From NCBI GenBank assembly GCA_012839145.1, contig DUNY01000003.1, forward strand, positions 1-9,249: a stretch of DNA of 9,249 nt, in the 5' to 3' direction. A model generated the notes under the pieces. That model ran no database searches. It was not told where the DNA came from and worked only from the letters and a program-made list of their open reading frames with translations. This document shows, piece after piece, positions 6,624 through 9,249 of the stretch (position 1 is the stretch's first letter; the number at the start of each line of letters is the position of its first letter). The position numbers and the translations under genes are program-made. This DNA is from Thermoanaerobacterales bacterium. Lineage in GTDB: Bacteria; Bacillota; Thermosediminibacteria; Thermosediminibacterales; Tepidanaerobacteraceae.

Positions 6624-6747
6624 GTTTCTGCCTTATGCAGTTTTTGGACCAGCTATTGGCGTATTGATTGACCGCTATGACAGAAAGAAGATTATGATTG
6701 GTGCCAGAAGAACAGTTAACGGCTGCTTGATAATGTGGCTGATGTGA
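6613..6747 (+). pseudogene. Stump of an MFS antibiotic efflux transporter
   Basis: One frame reads PAFLFLPYAVFGPAIG followed by GVLIDRYDRKKIMIGA. This is the second transmembrane helix and the loop 2-3 motif (G-x-x-x-D-R-x-x-R-K) of major facilitator drug pumps of the Mef/Tet-like kind. The region before it (start codon and first helix) is missing, and after IMIGA (about 6705) the similarity is lost before a TGA at 6745-6747. What remains is about 30 codons of a gene that normally has around 400. A second possible stump follows in another frame: NVADVIYEIKDNRY ends at a TAA at 6774-6776 and could be the C-terminus of a different protein. The stump sits where a leader-controlled efflux gene is expected. 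Confidence 0.6.
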
Positions 6748-6838
6748 TTTATGAAATCAAAGATAATAGATATTAAACTTAATCTGTTAAGCTAATTTTA
6801 TCTGCGTTTATAAGATTTGAAAAAGGAGGAAGCATTCT

Positions 6839-7473
6839 ATGGCGGGACCAGACAAGAAAAAACTTTATCCGAATGAAAATATAAAGACAGTTTGCTATAT
6901 AAGCAATCTACCTAAAAGACCCAATGTTGAAATTGGGGAATACACCTATTATAGCGATAATAAAAAGTCTCCTGAGAAATTTTATGATAACATAGAGTAC
7001 CACTACGAATTCTTGGGGGATAAACTCATAATAGGTAAGTTCTGTGCAATTGCAGAAGGGGCTAAGTTTATCATGAATGGAGCAAATCACAGAATGGATG
7101 GAATTACAACCTATCCCTTCAATATCTTTGGCTGTGGGTGGGAAAAGGTGACTCCTACAATAGAACAGCTTCCTTTTAAAGGGGATACAGTGATCGGCAA
7201 TGATGTTTGGATTGGTCAAAATGTTACTATTATGCCGGGTGTTAAAGTTGGTGATGGTGTGATTATTGCTGCTAACTCAACTGTGGTAAAAAATATCGAA
7301 CCTTATACAATTAACGGTGGGAATCCAGCTAAATTTATCAAGAAACGATTTAGTGATGAAAAGGTTGAATTTTTTTAAAGCTTCAATGGTGGAACTGGGA
7401 CGAAGAAAAGATATTTGATAATCTTGAAAAGCTAACATCGGAAACTGGGTTAGACCGATTAATGAACAAATAA
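6839..7473 (+). pseudogene. vat: Vat-type streptogramin A O-acetyltransferase, C-terminus shifted by one base
   Basis: Vat enzymes acetylate group A streptogramins with acetyl-CoA in the cytoplasm. The reading follows Vat closely: the MYP-like start [16 protein letters not shown], the IIGKFCAI coil, and [11 protein letters not shown] with catalytic His84. These are followed by [13 protein letters not shown], the hexapeptide-repeat coils [20 protein letters not shown], and NGGNPAK. The frame stops at 7376-7378 after 179 residues. The expected C-terminal helix lies in the -1 frame: [20 protein letters not shown], ending at 7471-7473. Eight T instead of seven at 7370-7376 would restore about 211 residues, the normal length. 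The start has AAAGGAGGA at 6822-6830. If the stop is used, the left-handed beta-helix and the catalytic His remain but the C-terminal WWNW helix is lost. I write vat as a family name because the class cannot be assigned. Confidence 0.85.
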
Positions 7474-7477
7474 ATAC

Positions 7478-7518
7478 AAACTATAAGCTGTGCATAGTTT
7501 ACGTAATAGTATAAACTA
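7478..7518 (+). repeat. Two overlapping, mutually exclusive inverted repeats
   Basis: AAACTAT (7478-7484) can pair with ATAGTTT (7494-7500). TAGTTTA (7495-7501) can instead pair with TAAACTA (7512-7518). Both 7-bp stems share bases 7495-7500, so only one can form at a time. They directly precede the strong hairpin at 7527-7558. Such an arrangement is typical of RNA switches, but short AT-rich stems also arise by chance. Confidence 0.35.
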
Positions 7519-7526
7519 GCGTAATT

Positions 7527-7575
7527 CACGTATCCCCTTAAACTTAAGGGGATACGTGCTCGTCTTTCCCTTTTT
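7527..7575 (+). terminator. Strong 15-bp palindromic hairpin, probable terminator after vat
   Basis: CACGTATCCCCTTAA (7527-7541) and TTAAGGGGATACGTG (7544-7558) are perfect inverted copies with two bases between, so the loop would open to at least four. A pyrimidine-rich tract with five T at 7571-7575 follows, although the T run is 12 bases from the stem. It lies 53 bases after the displaced vat stop. It could end the vat transcript or act as an attenuator of the methyltransferase gene. Confidence 0.55.
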
Positions 7576-7665
7576 GAATGGCGCAAAATGACTGAGAAGC
7601 TTTATAGTGAAGTGAAGCAAATTGCATCTGGAGTAAATGGTCTTCGATATGAGAGGAGATTATAT

Positions 7666-8397
7666 ATGAAAGAAAATAAATATGACGATAATACATTTTT
7701 TGAGAAATATAGTCAAATGAGCCGTTCGCAGAAAGGTCTTGCCGGCGCGGGAGAATGGGAAACATTGAAAAAGGTGTTGCCGGATTTCACAGGTAAGCGT
7801 GTGCTCGACTTAGGATGCGGTTACGGCTGGCACTGCATCTATGCCATGGCAAACGGTGCATCTTCTGTTGTAGGTATTGATATTTCTCATAAAATGCTTG
7901 AAGTTGCAAAAGAGAAAACGCATTTTACACAAATTCAATATAGATGTTGTGCCATAGAAGATGTGGATTTCCCAGCGGAGAGTTTTGATGTAATACTAAG
8001 TTCTCTTGCGTTTCATTATGTAGCAGATTATGAGACTTTAATAAAAAAGATATACAGCATGTTGAAAACTGGTGGTAATTTGGTTTTTACGGTTGAACAT
8101 CCTGTTTTCACTGCTTATGGAACACAAGACTGGTATTATAACGAAAGAGGGGAAATTTTACATTTCCCGGTGGATAGCTACTATTATGAAGGCAAACGAA
8201 TAGCTGTGTTTTTGGGAGAAAAGGTTACAAAATATCATAGGACACTGACCACATATCTAAATACCCTGCTTACGAATGGTTTTATAATAAATCAGGTTGT
8301 AGAGCCACAGCCACCGGAAAATATGATGGATATTCCGGGTATGAAAGATGAGATGCGCCGTCCTATGATGCTGATTATTGCAGCAAGAAAAAATTAA
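7666..8397 (+). CDS. Class I SAM-dependent methyltransferase
   Basis: This 243-residue protein has the Rossmann-fold methyltransferase motifs in order. Motif I is VLDLGCGYGWH (46-56). The acidic SAM-binding strand end is GIDISHKM (70-77). DVILSSLAFHYV (108-119) is the post-motif region, and LKTGGNLVFTVEHPVF (133-148) is the strand after the conserved Gly pair. It resembles UbiE/BioC-like small-molecule methyltransferases, but the substrate cannot be read from the sequence. I chose ATG 7666 because AGAGGAGA lies just before it and motif spacing fits. The frame is open back to an ATG at 7588, whose first 26 codons have no ribosome binding site and look unrelated. There is no sign of an rRNA methyltransferase of the Erm type. 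Its place beside vat and efflux genes suggests a drug-response setting, which is inference only. The frame appears intact. Confidence 0.85.
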   Translation: MKENKYDDNTFFEKYSQMSRSQKGLAGAGEWETLKKVLPDFTGKRVLDLGCGYGWHCIYAMANGASSVVGIDISHKMLEVAKEKTHFTQIQYRCCAIEDVDFPAESFDVILSSLAFHYVADYETLIKKIYSMLKTGGNLVFTVEHPVFTAYGTQDWYYNERGEILHFPVDSYYYEGKRIAVFLGEKVTKYHRTLTTYLNTLLTNGFIINQVVEPQPPENMMDIPGMKDEMRRPMMLIIAARKN

Positions 8398-8486
8398 GGG
8401 TAGAATCAGATAATAAAAGCGACTTTTTCAATTTATTCGAAAACGATGAACTTATGAATGTATAAAGATAAGGGGAGGCAGGTCAT

Positions 8487-9080
8487 ATGCCGTCAAAACA
8501 GAACGGTTGCAGCTTTACGCATAGGAATGATGGATAACTTCAGAAGCTTACGGTAGGCGAACTGAAACCCCATAATGCACCTATCACTCTCGTTGAGTAT
8601 GACCCACGTTGGCCTAAAGCTTTTGAACGGGAAGCTAACAGGGTTCGCTTAGCACTGGGCAATAAGGCTTTGCAGGTGGAGCACGTTGGCTCAACCTCAG
8701 TACCGGGCCTGTGTGCAAAGCCAATCATAGACATGTTGCTGGTTGTGGAGGACTCTGCCGACGAGCTGTCCTATGTCCCGGCCTTGGAGGCAGCGGGATA
8801 CACGTTACGGGTCAGAGAGCCTGAGCGGTTCGAACACCGTATGTTCAAGGGGCCTGATATTGACATTAACCTACATGTGTTCAGTTCGGGCACGTCTGAG
8901 GTCGAACAAATGCTGCGCTTCCGTGATTGGTTGCGGTCCAATGAAACCGATCGGGACAAATATGCACAAGTCAAACGAAACTTGGCAAAGAATAAGTGGC
9001 GGCATGTTCAGCACTATGCGGATGCCAAAACGTCTATAGTTCGGGAAATCATGGAACGAGCGAATACTGAGCAGCTATAG
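8487..9080 (+). pseudogene. GrpB/UPF0157 family protein with a scrambled 5' end
   Basis: The main frame (open from 8538 to the stop at 9078-9080) reads LTVGELKPHNAPITLVEYDP, then a nucleotidyltransferase-like GrpB domain. Visible motifs are EHVGSTSVPG (from about 8679), AKPIIDMLLVV, EHRMFKGPDIDINLHVF and a C-terminal YADAKTSIVREIMERA. GrpB proteins have a nucleotidyltransferase fold and unknown substrates. The natural start is ATG 8487, after GGGGAGG at 8472-8478, giving MPSKQ. The next stretch makes sense only in another frame (VAALRIGMMDN, 8506-8538), after which the first frame resumes (LQKLTVGEL). One extra A near 8502 and one missing C near 8538 explain this. Without both repairs, translation from 8487 stops after 16 codons. 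An internal TTG at 8670 would drop the first 40 or so residues. The gene is clearly GC-richer than its neighbours (33 G/C in 8701-8760, against 15 in 2161-2220), suggesting separate acquisition. Confidence 0.75.
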
Positions 9081-9113
9081 TGAAATCCTGTTATAGATTG
9101 GGGTAAAGTAAAA

Positions 9114-9249
9114 ATGACAGATATTAATAAAAGCTGGTACAAAAACATAATACTTTTTTTGGCAAGCCAGAATATATCGCTCTTTGGATCAATGTTGGTT
9201 CAATATGCTATTACATGGTACATTACATTAGAAACAAAATCCGGTATAA
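9114..9249 (+). CDS. MFS transporter, N-terminal fragment cut by the window edge
   Basis: The last 45 codons read MTDINKSWYKNIILFLASQN followed by ISLFGSMLVQYAITWYITLE and TKSGI. This is the cytoplasmic start and first transmembrane helix of major facilitator drug efflux proteins of the Mef/Tet-like group, where Q-x-I-S-L-x-G and W-Y-I-T-L-x-T-x-S-G are characteristic. The frame is open to the end of the window, so the gene continues beyond it. GGGG at about 9100-9103 is a plausible ribosome binding site. It starts 33 bases after the GrpB stop and is probably co-transcribed. It seems related to the stump at 6613-6747, but the two cover different parts of the protein and cannot be compared directly. 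Confidence 0.75.
   Translation, partial: MTDINKSWYKNIILFLASQNISLFGSMLVQYAITWYITLETKSGI

Noticed and set aside
7588..7665. Upstream in-frame start of the methyltransferase
   Set aside because: There is no ribosome binding site there, and the 26 extra residues do not look like the family. ATG 7666 has AGAGGAGA in front.

Overview
The window comes from a low-GC Firmicute, most likely a gut-type member of the Clostridia. The evidence is AT-rich intergenic DNA, strong AGGAGG-type ribosome binding sites, TTGACT/TATAAT-like promoters, a LysM-NlpC/P60 wall hydrolase with a Gram-positive signal peptide, and several proteins that resemble clostridial families of unknown function. No rRNA, tRNA, CRISPR array, complete insertion sequence or origin is visible. 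Essentially all genes are on the + strand.

Layout. (1) 1-890: a well-formed promoter, a secreted LysM + NlpC/P60 peptidase, and an intrinsic terminator. (2) 913-4516: after a small repeat patch, five genes of unknown function. Two encode small exported or anchored proteins that look intact (2131-2391, 3117-3581). Three are broken by one mutation each: a frameshift near 1526 in a gene carrying a peptide motif of sodium-pumping decarboxylase beta subunits, a frameshift near 2773 in a lipoprotein gene, and an in-frame TAA at 4259 in a 250-residue conserved protein. (3) 4517-5106: decayed DNA with a recognisable stump of an oligopeptide-type ABC transporter ATPase. (4) 5107-6198: an intact phosphoserine aminotransferase gene (serC). 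(5) 6349-7473: a likely antibiotic-responsive leader (promoter, seven-codon peptide MYSIRKR, terminator-like hairpin), a stump of an MFS efflux pump, and a Vat-type streptogramin A acetyltransferase gene whose last 32 codons are displaced by a one-base slip in a run of seven T. (6) 7478-9249: stacked hairpins, an intact class I SAM-dependent methyltransferase, a GC-richer GrpB/UPF0157 gene with a scrambled 5' end, and the start of an MFS transporter cut off by the window edge.

How it fits together. The right half reads as an accessory drug-response cluster (efflux, streptogramin acetylation, methyltransferase, GrpB, second efflux pump), parts of which are decaying. The left half is a run of exported proteins of unknown function. 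The outstanding feature is the number of genes broken by a single small lesion: five genes, six lesions. This is either real decay of an accessory region or uncorrected indel error in the assembly. That question should be settled before any of these genes is called a pseudogene or a programmed frameshift. Family assignments here are from reading the translations by eye, without database searches.
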